A program made the position numbers and the translations under genes. Under the pieces are notes generated by a model. It worked only from the letters and a program-made list of their open reading frames with translations. It ran no database searches and had not been told where the DNA came from. A stretch of 64,000 bases of DNA. Origin: Cyathus striatus (taxonomy: Eukaryota > Basidiomycota > Agaricomycetes > Agaricales > Nidulariaceae). Positions 11,101 through 23,260 of this stretch are shown piece after piece; the first letter of the stretch is position 1; each line of letters starts with the position of its first letter. The stretch lies in assembly GCA_025738555.1 (NCBI GenBank), contig JAOVFP010000016.1, positions 2,480,001 through 2,544,000 of the forward strand. Direction: 5' to 3'.

Positions 11101-13281
11101 AGAATCATTTTCACCCGCTGGGGTGGGATCTGTCTTCTTATGTCGGCGATCACACCGACTCCCCTGCACTACATGCGTTCGGAGGGGGAAAATCGCCCCC
11201 GGGAGTGGATTCCGATGTCGAAGATTACGATTTTGATGAAGTTAATCTACTCGAGGAGGAGAAGAAGGAAGAAGAGGAGATGTTGTTTATAGAAGACCCA
11301 CTTAAGAGGAAGAAGACAGAGGCGCGAATGAAAGAGTTAGAAGCAAAGAAGAGAGCCATAGATGCTTGGCGGAATCAGTTAGAGGTGCCGAAGAGCAAGA
11401 CAGAGGTAGTATTAAGGGAGGATCATGCTCGCACAAAGGCTACAGAGATACAGCTAAGGGAGCAACAATCTAAAGTGAGGGTGGAGGAGGCGAAGAAATG
11501 GGCGGAGGATACAAGGCAGGAGGATAAAGTGGAGCAGCAAGAGGAGGCAAGGAGGAAGGAGGAAGAGATTGACAGGCCTAACAAGGAGTCAGTAAAGGAA
11601 GAGCAACGCAATGTAGAAGACGACGAACACGATTGGGATGAGGATATCGACGATGAAGTTAACGTGGCGGTAGCTGCCCGGTGGTCCGAACTACGAAGGG
11701 AATTGGATCGTCAGGGTCTTTCTTCGGGCCAAGGACGAGGTGTAAACGAAGCTTTACTAAAGGAAATATTTCCAGATGCTTGCACCGTTTTTAAAACCGT
11801 TTTCTCAGACAAAACCGAGTATAAGAACCTTTTACGTCTTGAACAACGAACTGTGCAATCGCTCTTGGATGTCATGCAAACTGTAGGTGGATCAGTGATT
11901 GTGGAATTGAAAATAACAGTTGAATATTATGATATAAACGCAGATCCTCGACTACGCCATTATCAATGTATCAGACTCAAAGTTCGAAAGGTACTTGCTA
12001 AAGGCAATGCTGCGTTTATCAAAACAATCTGCATTGTACCCTAGCTCTTACATTCTAACTGGGATAAAGCGGGACGCATATCCAATCGCAAGTGGATATT
12101 TCGGAGAGATATTCAAAGGCGAGATCAACGGCCGAAAGTTAGCACTTAAAGTTTTCAAACTTTATGCCAACGAGATGGATAAGATAAATGATTTGCTGAA
12201 GGCAAGCATATTTTATACTTATCTGTTTGTACATATGAGCTTGACTCACAACCTGGTCAGGCGTTCTACAAAGAAGCAATCCTGTGGCGGCATTTAGTTC
12301 ATCCCAATCTATTGCCTTTCTATGGGATTTATCAGCTAGGTGATACTGGCGGGAGGATATGTTTAGTCTCACCGTGGATGTCAAACGGAAATATTTATCA
12401 ATGTCTCCAACGATACCCAAATACAAACCGTCAACACCTGGTACGTATCTTCATCCTGTCATGTAGTAGGTGATGACTCACGGTTGCTTTAAAAAGATTA
12501 TGGATATTGCCAGAGGAATTGCGTATCTTCACGGGAAGTCAATTGTACATGGTGACTTAAAAGGGGTAAGATTTGTCACTGAGGCATGCCGAACTGCGTT
12601 AAAGTAAAATTTTCAGGCAAATGTACTCATATCTGACAACGGAGTAGCCTGCCTTGCAGACTTTGGTCTCTCCTCTGTATGTATTGATACGCCTTCATTG
12701 GCGTGGGGCACCAAAGATAGCTCCGTGTCTAGGTCGACAGGGACGCTCAGATGGCAGGCCCCAGAGCTCATTAGTCTTGAGGACTCTCCCACTGTCAAAA
12801 CTACAACAAAAAGTGACATTTATGCCTTTGCGTGTGTTTGCTACGAGGTATTTCTCAAATTATCATAATATTCAAAAATTATGTGTCTCACCGATGAACG
12901 ATACAGGTATTTGTTGGAAAAATGCCGTTTTACCAATTCCAACACGATGTTACTGTGATAACCAAGGTCATATCTGGACAACGTCCCCTTCCGCCTAAAC
13001 CGGATAGTAAATCATATCAATCTGGCCTCACTGATTGGATGTGGTCGTTGATTGAAGAGTGTTGGGACCAAAATCCTACCAAGCGACCTATGATATCGGA
13101 GGTCGTTGATAGATTATCCTCGAGAGAAGAGTTCTTGAGACATGGTAATAAAGATCATGAAAGTTGGGGAGACCTTAGACCAGAGATTTTTAGGTCTTTG
13201 CTTGCTGAGGACGAGTCCCCGGTGTCTGAAGCAGATATTCGAAATAGCTTGTCACTACTCCACTCTTTGAATAAAATGTAG
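8149..13281 (+). CDS. TKL-type protein kinase C with a very long repetitive N-terminus
   Basis: Exons are 8149-10879, 10936-11882, 11944-12201, 12261-12440, 12497-12565, 12617-12847 and 12907-13281, about 1,596 residues, making this the longest kinase here. The first ATG is at 8149. The N-terminal 1,100 residues are Ser/Arg/Pro-rich and carry a tandem repeat with an exact 333-nt (111-codon) period plus a distant copy. A Glu/Lys/Arg coiled-coil-like stretch follows (about 11230-11620), then the acidic patch DWDEDIDDE and the pre-kinase helix. The phase-1 intron 10880-10935 joins two frames and has a counterpart in kinase D. The kinase domain shows [26 protein letters not shown] and WQAPEL. The second kinase-domain intron is GC-AG. 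No frameshift or stop was found. Confidence 0.88.
8575..9320 (+). repeat. 333-nt in-frame tandem repeat in kinase C
   Basis: Units start at 8575, 8908 and 9241, spaced by exactly 333 nt. Each begins with P(I/T)E(K/E)xRR and contains ATAERxAxG, Px[14 protein letters not shown], RSLSSxHPLE and QPLPxSHYxRPRE. The third unit is cut off soon after its start. A diverged fourth unit begins near 10369. Part of the unit also occurs in the N-terminus of kinase D. Confidence 0.85.
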
Positions 13282-13467
13282 AACTCACTGCTGTATCTTC
13301 TAAATACCTGGTACCTAACTCTTATCGGGTTAGCTGTATTGCAGTCGTAAGGGATGTCAGATGACTGGGAGCAAACTCTGATGTGTATCAGCATCAACTA
13401 GGATTAAGTATAGCGCTTCAGCCGATTTCAAAATAATAGGCCGTTTTCAAAAACACACACATGTTCC

Positions 13468-13676
13468 TAGTCTCGCTTTGCCATCCTCTCCCAATTAGGC
13501 CGTGTCCTAATTAGGACTTCCTATCGTGAGAGTCTGGGATACTACCACGGAAGAAAAGGGGGGCATGAACTTCGGTCCACTCGGGCATCTTTTCACGCTT
13601 ATGTAACTATTGTCAACGCCATTGGACCAATAACAAGCCGATTCGCATTACTTACTCATCAACAATATATGCTCAT
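13468..13676 (+). repeat. Left terminal inverted repeat (209 bp)
   Basis: This is the reverse complement of 24945-25153. It begins TAGTCTCGCTTTGCC and ends in ATATATGCTCAT. It contains a small internal palindrome, TCCTAATTAGGA. Confidence 0.88.
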
Positions 13677-15663
13677 TGCTCATCAACCCAATGAGACCCA
13701 TAGCAGCTGTGCTACACCACTTCTAAGTTCTTGTAACCCTTTCCAATGCAGCTCATAATATATTTTATCACTGAGTGTAGAGCATATGGAAGTGTTGTGC
13801 TGCTTACCTACCAATTGCATACTGAACATACTTAATCCATCTTCAATCTTTTAAAATATTTACTTAAATTCTATTTCATTTATGTAGCTTACTGCTTATG
13901 TATAAGCTGGATTACTTACAGTTCAAGGAAATCCTTGCACTGGGCCAATGGAGTAGGAGTAACCAACTGGGTCGTGAAGCCACAACGGGCTTCGCGAGTG
14001 GCTGGCACTGTCCGCATGAATTTCGTAAGTCAGCCTTGTTCTGCCTCACGTGAGGCACCGCTGACTACTCCCTCATTGACCATCGTTGTCTCTCCTAAAA
14101 GGCTTGCTCCTCGATACACTGAGGAACTTCCTGCTGAAATGGTTCAAAGAGACAAGCAGGGATTAGATTCTACGCATCCCTCTTTCTCTCGCACCAGGTA
14201 TGTACCCTCTGGTTTCTCTAGAAGCACCCTTCATCACACTAACGATCCCTCTTGCTCTCGCACTAGTATTTAGGTTCACAGTGTATTTACGCTACCCTCC
14301 CTCCCTTCCCTTTAGTTACAATGGCCGGTAGCTTTTCCCTCCCAATGTTTTTTCCCAAGTGGTTTTTCAGAGGTTTTGATGCACCCGGCCTTTACTTATT
14401 CACTACTCTCATTTCTCTTCTCACTTATATGCCGATCTCGACACGCTATCTTTTCCACAAGTCTGCCGTTCTTCTCTTTTCGCTACTTTGTACTATTACA
14501 TGGCGTTTCTCTTCGCAATATACTGGCAGTGCTGAGGTGAACACCTCCCCACGGCTACTCCTACTCAATTAACGAGAGCGATCGTTCTCGATTGGTTATT
14601 GTTTAATGATACTTTTGAATATAAAGTTTGCAGAAAGTACACTAATGTAAATGAGAAATAGTGGCCCAAGTATTGTTCCAAGTGAAACACCAGGCACATA
14701 ATGCTTGCATTATCATTATACTAAACTTCATATCAGTTAAAAGCAAGTCACCTTGCTTGCAAGGTACTCTCTCGGGTGAAAATAGGTTGCACTTTTCAAC
14801 CAACACGTGACTTATCCCACGGTCAGGTGGTCGACATTCGTCGCTTGATGGATCCTCTCATTGCAACATTTTAAATTGAAATTACTAGATGTATTCGGAT
14901 GTTCAGTAATATATACTGACCAATCCAAGCGGGCTCATTTTAAATGCATCATGGAGTGTCTGTGTCATGCAAAACTCACTACAAATATGGAATGATTTGA
15001 ATGAGGTAAAACAGTTTTAATTAATATATACAGGCTTGTCCAAGCAGTTGATTTAATCATTCGTAGGCTCATTTTTATCACATCATGGAGGGACCATTCC
15101 ATACAAAAAAAAAGGACGTGAATATCTGCAGGTACTGGGGCAAACCACTTCCGGGCCTGTATGGTTCACTCACTATTGTGCAATTATCATTCCAGCAACA
15201 TGTTCATAGGCACATGACTCACCCCCTGTTCCACTGCTAGTCAACATCCCTGCAGCATCCCCATACTCCCTTTTGACACAGATCCCTAACTATCTCCCTG
15301 TATGTAGTTTATCCTCTTTGAAACCTGTGAATGCATGGCGAACCTAACAGAAACTTTGGATGGTGGTCTACAATGGTTCTTGCAAGGGGAATGAGAAGGG
15401 GCTGGGATACCTACCAGGTGTAATGTTTCATTATTCTCATGACACTTTGTATAATTGACTGCGTTTCTAGTGATGCTTTTCCTTTGGCACCGCCATGCTT
15501 CTATTCATGCACTTTTCCCAGCATTGTGGTCTTCACGAACGAATGATCTCCATTTATGAAATGTTTTGCCCACTGCATCTCGACCCGTTTCCCTGTACTC
15601 TGATGTGCATTGACTTTGTCCTGGATCTTCACCTCTACTCCTGCATTTTTCGAGCCTTGTTTC
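13677..15663. other. Left internal part of the TIR element, no recognised gene
   Basis: The sequence is AT-rich with a few short reading frames (for example 13935-14273 and 14321-14572). None has a recognisable family or intron pattern. Two related stretches near 14930 and 15050 share GCTCATTTT and CATCATGGAG motifs, so the region may be internally repetitive. I cannot assign a function. Confidence 0.4.
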
Positions 15664-15668
15664 TTGTG

Positions 15669-16050
15669 TGTTAGCGACAGATGAGCAAAAACTCGAAGTC
15701 AAACTCAAACACAAAGAAAGGAGAGAAAAGTGAATCTTATTGCTTGTCTGGAATAAACTAGCACAAGAATAAGGAATATCTAACTAAAATGACCATATTT
15801 ATAATGAAAGTCCATGAGGAAACTGCATGTAATCTAACCTACACTATAACACATGTTTACTGTGCTTCTACTGTGCAAACTCATGTACTACATATGTAAC
15901 AAGCATGGCTGAACTGTGGACTGTGCCCGTAGTCTTGATGAATAATGCATGTTGATATGCATGGTGTCCGCATTGTATGTCATGTGATATATGTCAGGTG
16001 ACTGTGATAAGATAAGTTATACGGATTAGATAAGATGCGAAATCCTAACA
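15669..16050 (-). repeat. 3' LTR of the chromovirus
   Basis: This is a 382-bp repeat, TGTTAGCGAC...ATCCTAACA. It matches the LTR at 22874-23255 except for about seven bases, all transitions and mostly at CpG. The target duplication TTGTG precedes it. Confidence 0.95.
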
Positions 16051-16269
16051 TTACCCCCCCTTTAAAGGTCGTGTCCTCACGACATTTTCATGATCATCAG
16101 GGGTAGTAATAGTCACAGATAAAAAGAAGGAGGATTGGGAGGTATTTGCCGATAAGGAAGACAGCGAGGCAGGAGGAGAGGATAACAAGGCAGTAAAGAA
16201 TGAGAATTACTTCATCTGAAAACATGATAGTAGGTTTGAATAATGAATTCATTAAAGAACGTCGTATAT

Positions 16270-17832
16270 TTATATATTTAGAGCTTCCGAATGTTCCCGA
16301 TGGAATTTATTGAGTAGACTCTTGGCTCCTGTTAATGCGTCGATCAGTTCCCAAGTACAGTCTTCCATTGAGTAACCCTTCCATTTAATTTTATATAAAA
16401 CACATTTTCGGTTCTTTTTCCATGCTAAAATAGCCTCTACTTCATATTGTTCCTGATCATCAACCAAAACAGTGGGTGGAGGTTTAGGCTTCTTTTGTGA
16501 TGGATATTGAGCCGGTATAAACCTAGATAATAATTCTACATTGAAAGTTGGATTCTTTCTATTCCACGATTTTGGTAATTCGAGTTTATAGACTGATGAT
16601 GCAACTTTTTCTATAATTTTAAAGGGTCCATAACATTTGTCATCCAGCTTTGATACTGGTCGATCTGATTTAATGTTAATCCCTTCTAGGTAAACCTTAT
16701 CGCCAATTTGATATTCGGGTGCTTCTTTTCGATGTTTATCATAATAGCGTCCCATTGTTTCGTTTGCCAAGGATAATGCTGCTTTTGCATTTTCTCTTGC
16801 CTTTTCCATTGTTTTGACAAATTCTTCAACTCCTATGGCTCTTGTTTTTCCAGATGGTTTAATACCAGTATAAGGATGATATCCGTACATTAAATAAAAT
16901 GGAGTGTATCCAGTTGTTCTGTGAACTGTATTATTATAATTAAATTGACAAACATCCGTTTTTCGGGCCCAGTCATCTTGATCGTAATTTACATAAATTC
17001 ACATGTATTGTTCTATTTCTTGATTTACCCTTTCTGTTTGTCCATTGGTTTGGGGTTGGTAAGCTGTTGATAGATTCATGTGAACTCCGAGTTGTTTTGT
17101 CAATTCCTTAGTGAAGAATGAAGCGAATTGAGATCCTCGATCACTAATAACTCTTTTTGGTACTCCATAATGTTTAAATATGTTTTGAAGATATTTTTCT
17201 GCAACTCCTGCACTATTGATTTCTTTATTACACAGTACAAATGCTGCCATTTTTGTGAATCGATCAACGACTACCATAAGAAAATCATATCCTTCAGATA
17301 ATGGGAGTGGTCCTACAAAGTCTATGGATATGGTATGCCAGGGGTGTTTGGGTATACTGTTCGGAATAAGTTTTCTGACTGGAGTGGATCTATGAATATT
17401 TGTTCTTTGGCATGCTTCACATCTGGATATGTATTTCTTTATATCTGCCATAAGTCTGAGCCACCAATAGTCTCTTGTAATAAGCTCCATTGTTTTGTAT
17501 TCTCCTCGGTGTCCGGATATTTCTGAGTCATGGCAAAGTCTAATTATACATTCCCTTAGTTTGGCATTTTTAGGTACATAAACGCGATCCTTCCATGTGA
17601 TAATGCCTTCCTGTGATTCGATCCAATCTTTAGATTTAAGATTAAGCATCTTAATTACTTCTTTGTCTTGATTTTTTCTAGATTTACGAATTTGTTCCAT
17701 TATTTCTTCATCTTCTCCATGGACTTCGTAAGTCTGTCTAAAATGTTCCGGTTTAAGTAATATAAGATCTTCATTGTCTTGATCTCCCTGATTGTGTCCT
17801 GCTCTTCGTGATAATAAGTCCGCTTTGGTCAT
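16270..17832 (-). pseudogene. Chromovirus integrase with C-terminal chromodomain
   Basis: This is the 3' part of pol. An HHCC zinc region (CHDSEISGH ... CEACQRTN) is followed by the DDE core with IDFVGPLP, VISDRGSQF and the Glu in NGQTERVNQE. The C-terminus is a chromodomain, with the core YKIKWKGYSMEDCTWE, which in this clade directs integration to heterochromatin. One TGA interrupts the frame at about 16998, after EIEQYM. Homologues normally have arginine there, and the frame continues unchanged on the far side (FNYNNTVHRTTGY). The interruption is therefore a point mutation and not a rearrangement. Confidence 0.9.
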
Positions 17833-17897
17833 TTGATTGCCTGGTTTATGATGTAATGTATAATGAAATTCTTGTAATTCCGTATTCCATCTTGCCT

Positions 17898-18570
17898 GAT
17901 GTTGTCATATCCCGTATCGCCTACCTCCGGACCCCTATGCTCTTACTCTGCCTTTCCCTTTGTTTACTCCGGACTTTGATTACACTCTTAGTATTACATA
18001 CTGATTACTGTACATAGATTACTCTTGTTTCCTTTCTTCTGTTCTACTGAGCTATCCCCTCAGTAATGTAGTATACATCTCATAGTGAGTCACTTATCAT
18101 TCTTAAGTGCGCCACTATCAGTTTTACTTTACACCACCATACACGCTCACTTCTCCGACGCGTTTTATTATGTTTAATTAGTTATAGTCTTCATTCTACG
18201 TATGCCTACCCTGACCGTACTTCTCTGCTGGCCTTGGCCAGCAGCCTTTACTTACTCCGAGTCTCTAGTATTTAAGTAGTACTCGATTTGTACTTAGTCT
18301 TTAGTTTCGTATTGAACTATGTCCTCACCCTTTTGTCTGACTTGAGTTACACCTCTCATCTTCCGTCTCTCGTCTTCTCCGAAGGGCTTGCCCTTACTCC
18401 GAAATCCAGGACCAGGAATCCCAGGGGCACAGCACATAAGCTGAAGCCAAAGTCCTACCCCCTGAGTTGTCGTTCTCCGCCTTCGTCTATTACTCACCCC
18501 TTGTTTCTCCGCAGTCACCCTCTCGTACTCCGCCACCAAGTCAGGCTAGGGGCACGGTCGTGACAGATGT
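17898..18570. mobile_element. Solo LTR (663 bp) nested in the chromovirus
   Basis: The insertion 17903-18565 begins TGTCATATCCC and ends GGTCGTGACA, with the 5-bp duplication GATGT on both sides (17898-17902 and 18566-18570). Removing it and one duplication restores the RNase H to integrase reading frame. TG...CA ends, the 5-bp duplication and the lack of an internal region mark it as a solo LTR left by recombination within an LTR retrotransposon different from its host. Confidence 0.9.
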
Positions 18571-20753
18571 CGATTTAATTTCTGTGGTTTCCTAAAATAT
18601 TGAAGGTTCTTATGATCAGTCCATATTTCAAAAATTTGCTTAGCTCCTAAAAGATATTGTCGCCAAGTATCTAATGCTCTCATTATAGCAAGCATTTCCT
18701 TATCATAGATCTCATAGTTTTGCTCTGTTGGACTTAATGCATGAGATAAAAATGTGATTGGTTTCCATTTTCCGTCTGGTTGTTCCTGAGATAAAATGGC
18801 TCCATTTGCAAAATCTGATGAATCAGCCTCTACTCAATATTTTCCATCATCATTTGGCATGGCTAATATTGGTGCTGATATAATCTGATCCTTAAGTTGG
18901 GAGAATGCAAGGGCTTGTGATAACTCCCATTTCCATTCATTCTTTCCTGTGAGTTCATGAAGTGGTTTGGCAATCTTAGCAAATCCTTCTATGAATCGTC
19001 AGTAAAAATTAATAAATCCTAAGAATTGTTGGAGTTCTCTTTTATTATTTGGAACTGGCCAATTGACTATTGCCTTAACCTTTTCAGAATCCATTCATAC
19101 AGAATTCTTAGAAATAATGAGTCCAAGGTATTCGACTTCAGCTTTTTCAAAGAAGCATTTTTCTGGTTTAAGGTATAATTCATGTTCTTCTAATTTTCTA
19201 AGAACACATTTCACCATTTTTCGATGTTCCTCTAATGTTTCTGTGAAGATAAGAATATCATCCATATAGACAATTACTGTTCCTTCATTGATTTCCATTC
19301 TGAAAATATCATTCATCATGGTTTGGAAAGTAGCTGGAGAATTGGTAAGGCCAAAGAACATGACTAAAGGTTCGAATAATTCTCGATTTGTTCGAAATGC
19401 TGCATATTGTTCATCTCCTTCTTTGATTCAGACATTGTTGTATCCCCATCGAATGTCTAATTTCGTAAAGTATTGTGCCTTTTTTAGTTTATCTATTAAT
19501 TCTTGAATTAACGGTAAAGGATATCGATTTTTAACCGTCATTTCATTTAATTTTCGATAATCTTGGATTGGTCAAAGTGAGCCGTCTTTCTTTTTAATAA
19601 AAAAGAATGGAGATGCCCAAGGTGATTTCGAAGGTCTGATGCATCCAGAATTAAGGTTTTCATTTAGGAATTCATCAAGTTGTTTCTGTTCATCCAGATT
19701 TAATGGATAAATTTTACAATCGAAGGATGTAGATCCAGGTAGAAGTTCAATAGCATGATCCCATGGTCGTCATGGTGGAAGTTTATCAAACGATTCTTTT
19801 GCGAATACTTTTTTGAACTCATGATAATACATTGGAATTGTTTCCTTCCAGTGCTTCTTTGGTTTCTGCTGATTCTGTGCTTCAGCTATCTTAGAGGTGG
19901 TTGTTTGGAATGCTCTTATTTCAATTTGTTCGAATAAGTTTACTGCTATAATTCGATCGTCTGTTTCCAGATTATTTGGTTCATCTAAATCCGATTCCTC
20001 TTCCTCTGGATTCATTGTATTAATCAGCAGAGTACATTCTATTGGACAGCATGTGAATTTAATTGTATTTTCCTTCCAGTCTATTTCCGGATTATGAATT
20101 TTAAGCCAATCATGACTGATAAACATGGAAGCTTTTCTGAGATTAGAAACAGCAAACTGAATGATTTCTACATGTCTTCCGAGTTGGACTTTTAATTCAA
20201 TGTAATCGGTAATAGCTCCATCACTGTTGAGAGTTCCATCAGCATTGTACACAGGGGTAGGTTGTGGTAGTTTCTTTGTTGTGATACGATTGTTTTCTAC
20301 AAACTTTCGATCAATACACATTCTGGTACTTCCACTATCAAGTAACACTTTAAGTCCATAAGTTCGTTGAGTGTCTAAAGTAGTAATCATTAGATCGAGA
20401 TCCATCTGATTTCCTTTAGATCCTCGAATAAACTTTTTTGGTCCTTTTAATTCCGTTAATGCTTGGATTACATCCTGATCGGAAAGATCATTTAGTTCAT
20501 TAATTGTTTTCGGGGTTACTTCAAGTTTTCATTTTGAGTGTGTCCAAATACTGAGTGAAGCCAAGGCAAGTTCTGGTGTTTGGTCTTTTAATCTCTGTGC
20601 GACCCAATACATGTTTCCTGGTTTTACTTCCTGATCAGGGAAGGTGCGCTGTGATATCTTTTTCTTGAACAATACGAATTCAGATTCCAGATCTAAAGTA
20701 GGTACAGTTACAGAAGAAGCTACATAATTAGAGGCCGGTGAGTTTGTGCTCAC
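18571..20753 (-). pseudogene. Chromovirus protease, reverse transcriptase and RNase H
   Basis: This is the 5' part of pol, all in one frame apart from stops. The aspartic protease motif LLDSGSTRM lies near 20340. The reverse transcriptase has FFGLTNSPATFQTMMND and the catalytic YMDD near 19260. RNase H begins around 18830 with VEADSSDFANGA. In-frame TGA codons occur after HSK, LPP, DGSL, YNNV, KNSV, INFY and GKY. Family members usually carry arginine at several of these places ([31 protein letters not shown]). I saw no frameshift. The solo LTR cuts the RNase H end. Confidence 0.9.
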
Positions 20754-20832
20754 TGCTGGCCTTGGGGAAAACCCAATTGAGCCATTAGTAAAGCACGTTG
20801 TTCCTCTGATAGTTTAGTAATGTCCGGTAATT

Positions 20833-22086
20833 CTACAATGCTACTGGTGCCAAATTATTTACATAAGTATTGTCTATATTATTATTACGTTGTACATAAG
20901 GGCCTCGGTTTTGCTTCTTAGGGCATGCGTTAGCCATGTGTTCTTTATCCTTACAATAGAAACATCGTCCTTCGCATTTTAGGGTATTGATATCCATGCG
21001 ATCTCCTCCTTGCGATACCATAAGGTTGGCTCGGTTAGGGGGAGGTGCAGGGTTCTGGGGAAAACGGGGTCCTTGGTTCTGAGGTTGGAATTGATTTGGT
21101 CATGGTCTGCCCTGTTGGGTATTCTGCATGCCTTGTTGTTGTCTGAAGTTCTGGTTCTGTCCGGGATTGAATTGTTGTCCTTGTCATGGATTTTTGTTTC
21201 TAAAAATATTCTGACATTCTTAATCGATTTCTTGAGCTGTGTCGTACCATTTTTGAAGTGTGTCCAGAGTTCCTCACATAATGATCATTTTGAGTAATTG
21301 GGGGTCGAGTTTATCCTTGTATTTCCTAATTACTGCAGCATCATTATATCCTGTTCGTCCGGTGATGGTTGAGAATCTGACTGTGAATTCTTCGACTGTC
21401 CAGTGTCCCATGTATAAATTGTCAAGTTCATCCTGAGCATCCTGTATTTCTGAATATACTCCGAAAAAGTGTAAGAAGTCCTCCTTAATTTGTTCGTATT
21501 TGGTTCCGGGAGTTTGTTCCATGATTACCATAATTCGATCAACCCAGCTAGCTGCTGTCTGATTTTTTGATCCGTCTATAAGGCTCAACATGAACCTTAT
21601 CTTCATTTCATGCTCAAGGGGATTAACATGAGATCCAGTGAAGTAAGACTCCAGCGATCTCATCCAAGCTCTCGCATGTTTACGATCTCCTGTGTATTTC
21701 TCAGGCTTCTCAATTTTGAGAGCCTTATCTGTGATTGCATCATGTTGTCTATTGGCCATCATTGAAGTGGCTTGGGCTGTTTCAATTACAGGATTATGTA
21801 ATCCGAATATGCCTCTTCCAACAAATCTAATGGCATCTATGATCATGTGAACCCAACCTCCTTGCTCAGTTGAGGTTGGAGGGTTAGGTGGTGGAGGCAG
21901 TGGTGGTTGGTTGGGGGTATTAGGGGGTTGTCCAAAATTTACTGGTAATATGAGGGGTGAAGGAGATCCTTGTGGGGTGGGAGCTTCTGTGTGAATTGTC
22001 GGAGTAGTATGATGTGTTTTGGGGTTATTAATATAAGCAGTTCCAGGTACCGGTACCTGGTTCCACGGGTTTCCTGGTGTGTCCAT
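20833..22086 (-). pseudogene. Chromovirus gag with CCHC zinc knuckle
   Basis: The capsid-like region (22086-21274) starts at MDTPGNPWNQVP and contains a typical gag core (KPEKYTGDRKHARAWMRSLE ... WVDRIM ... DELDNLYMGHWTVEEF). A Gln/Asn/Pro-rich linker and the knuckle CFYCKDKEHMANAC follow. Three TGA and one TAA interrupt the linker. Gag lies in a different frame from pol, so pol was expressed by frameshifting or separately. A short open frame just upstream (22382-22089) may be an N-terminal extension. Confidence 0.85.
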
Positions 22087-22873
22087 GTTTACAATTCGAA
22101 ATCAGGATAGGTGGGGGTAGAAAGTTCTCTACCATCATTGTGAACGGTGTTGAGAAGGGTTTCATATCCTATTGGGGAATAGAAATCTCTTTCAAATGGA
22201 GATATGTATTGGGTAGGAGTACTGAATCTTAATGTATTGTCGTGTCCGAGTTCAGTGATGATAGTGAGGATACAGGGAATAGGGATAATGGGGCGAGGTA
22301 GGGGTGGAATGTAATCAGGGATTTGATGGAGTGAAAGGTATGTATTAGGATTGAAGTCTGAGTCGTTGGAGTCCACCAACACGGCTCTCAGATTACGAGT
22401 GTAAGGGGTAGAGCAAGATTGAGAGGTGTAGATTGGCGTGGAAGATGAAGGGATGTGATAGGATCAGTTACGGAGAGTACAGAGGGTTTGGGAATGGGTG
22501 ATAGGTGCCAGAATGAAAGACTAGGTAACAGATGCTTTTGAAGGGGCTCGGAGATTAGCGAGACATCCTAAATCTCACACACACCAATTTGCAGATAGAA
22601 CCAGCTGGGGCAACACGTGGTAGCCTCCCCAGTCACTGGCGCTGTGCCAAACTCAAGGCAGAGGGCCTAAGATGTTCGGTAATTCGGAAGAGTCAGGCTC
22701 AACGTTACTCTATCCTCTCGTGTGTCCAAGCACAACGAACAAGTCTATCGAACGGGGTGTATGTCTAAGGATCCGAAGGTCTGAAGAACAGGGAACGAGG
22801 TAAGGATAAAAGTGTGCCAGGGGTCAGCGGAAGAGAGTTCAAGGTCGAGAAACAAGGTAGATTCTTGTACTTT

Positions 22874-23255
22874 TGTTAGCGACAGATGAGCAAAAACTCA
22901 AAGTCGAACTCAAACACAAAGAAAGGAGAGAAAAGTGAATCTTATTGCTTGTCTGGAATAAACTAGCACAAGAATAAGGAATATCTAACTAAAATGACTG
23001 TATTTATAATGAAAGTCCATGAGGAAACTGCATGTAATCTAACCTACACTATAACACATGTTTACTGTGCTTCTACTGTGCAAACTCATGCACTACATAT
23101 GTAACAAGCATGGCTGAACTGTGGACTGTGCCCGTAGTCTTGATGAATAATGCATGTTGATATGCATGGTGTCCACATTGTATGTCATGTGATATATGTC
23201 AGGTGACTGTGATAAGATAAGTTATACAGATTAGATAAGATGCGAAATCCTAACA
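22874..23255 (-). repeat. 5' LTR of the chromovirus
   Basis: This is the 382-bp partner of 15669-16050 and is followed by the target duplication TTGTG. On the minus strand the sequence next to it, where a primer binding site is expected, reads AAAGTACAAGAATC. I could not assign it to a tRNA. Confidence 0.95.
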
Positions 23256-23260
23256 TTGTG

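Larger units (their letters stand above)
15669..23255 (-). mobile_element. Ty3/gypsy chromovirus, young but stopped by CGA-to-TGA changes
   Basis: Two 382-bp LTRs begin TGTTAG and end TAACA, flanked by the 5-bp target duplication TTGTG at 15664-15668 and 23256-23260. The coding strand is minus. Gag, zinc knuckle, protease, reverse transcriptase, RNase H, integrase and chromodomain follow in order. A G-rich purine tract lies beside the left LTR as expected for a minus-strand element. The LTRs differ at only a handful of sites. A solo LTR of another family is inserted in the RNase H region. The element can no longer make full proteins because of about a dozen in-frame stops, nearly all TGA. Confidence 0.95.

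Noticed and set aside
15669..23255. TGA read as arginine or another amino acid (recoding)
   Set aside because: Host genes here use TGA as a stop (for example samB), and the pattern is fully explained by C-to-T change at CpG, which also explains the LTR and TIR differences.
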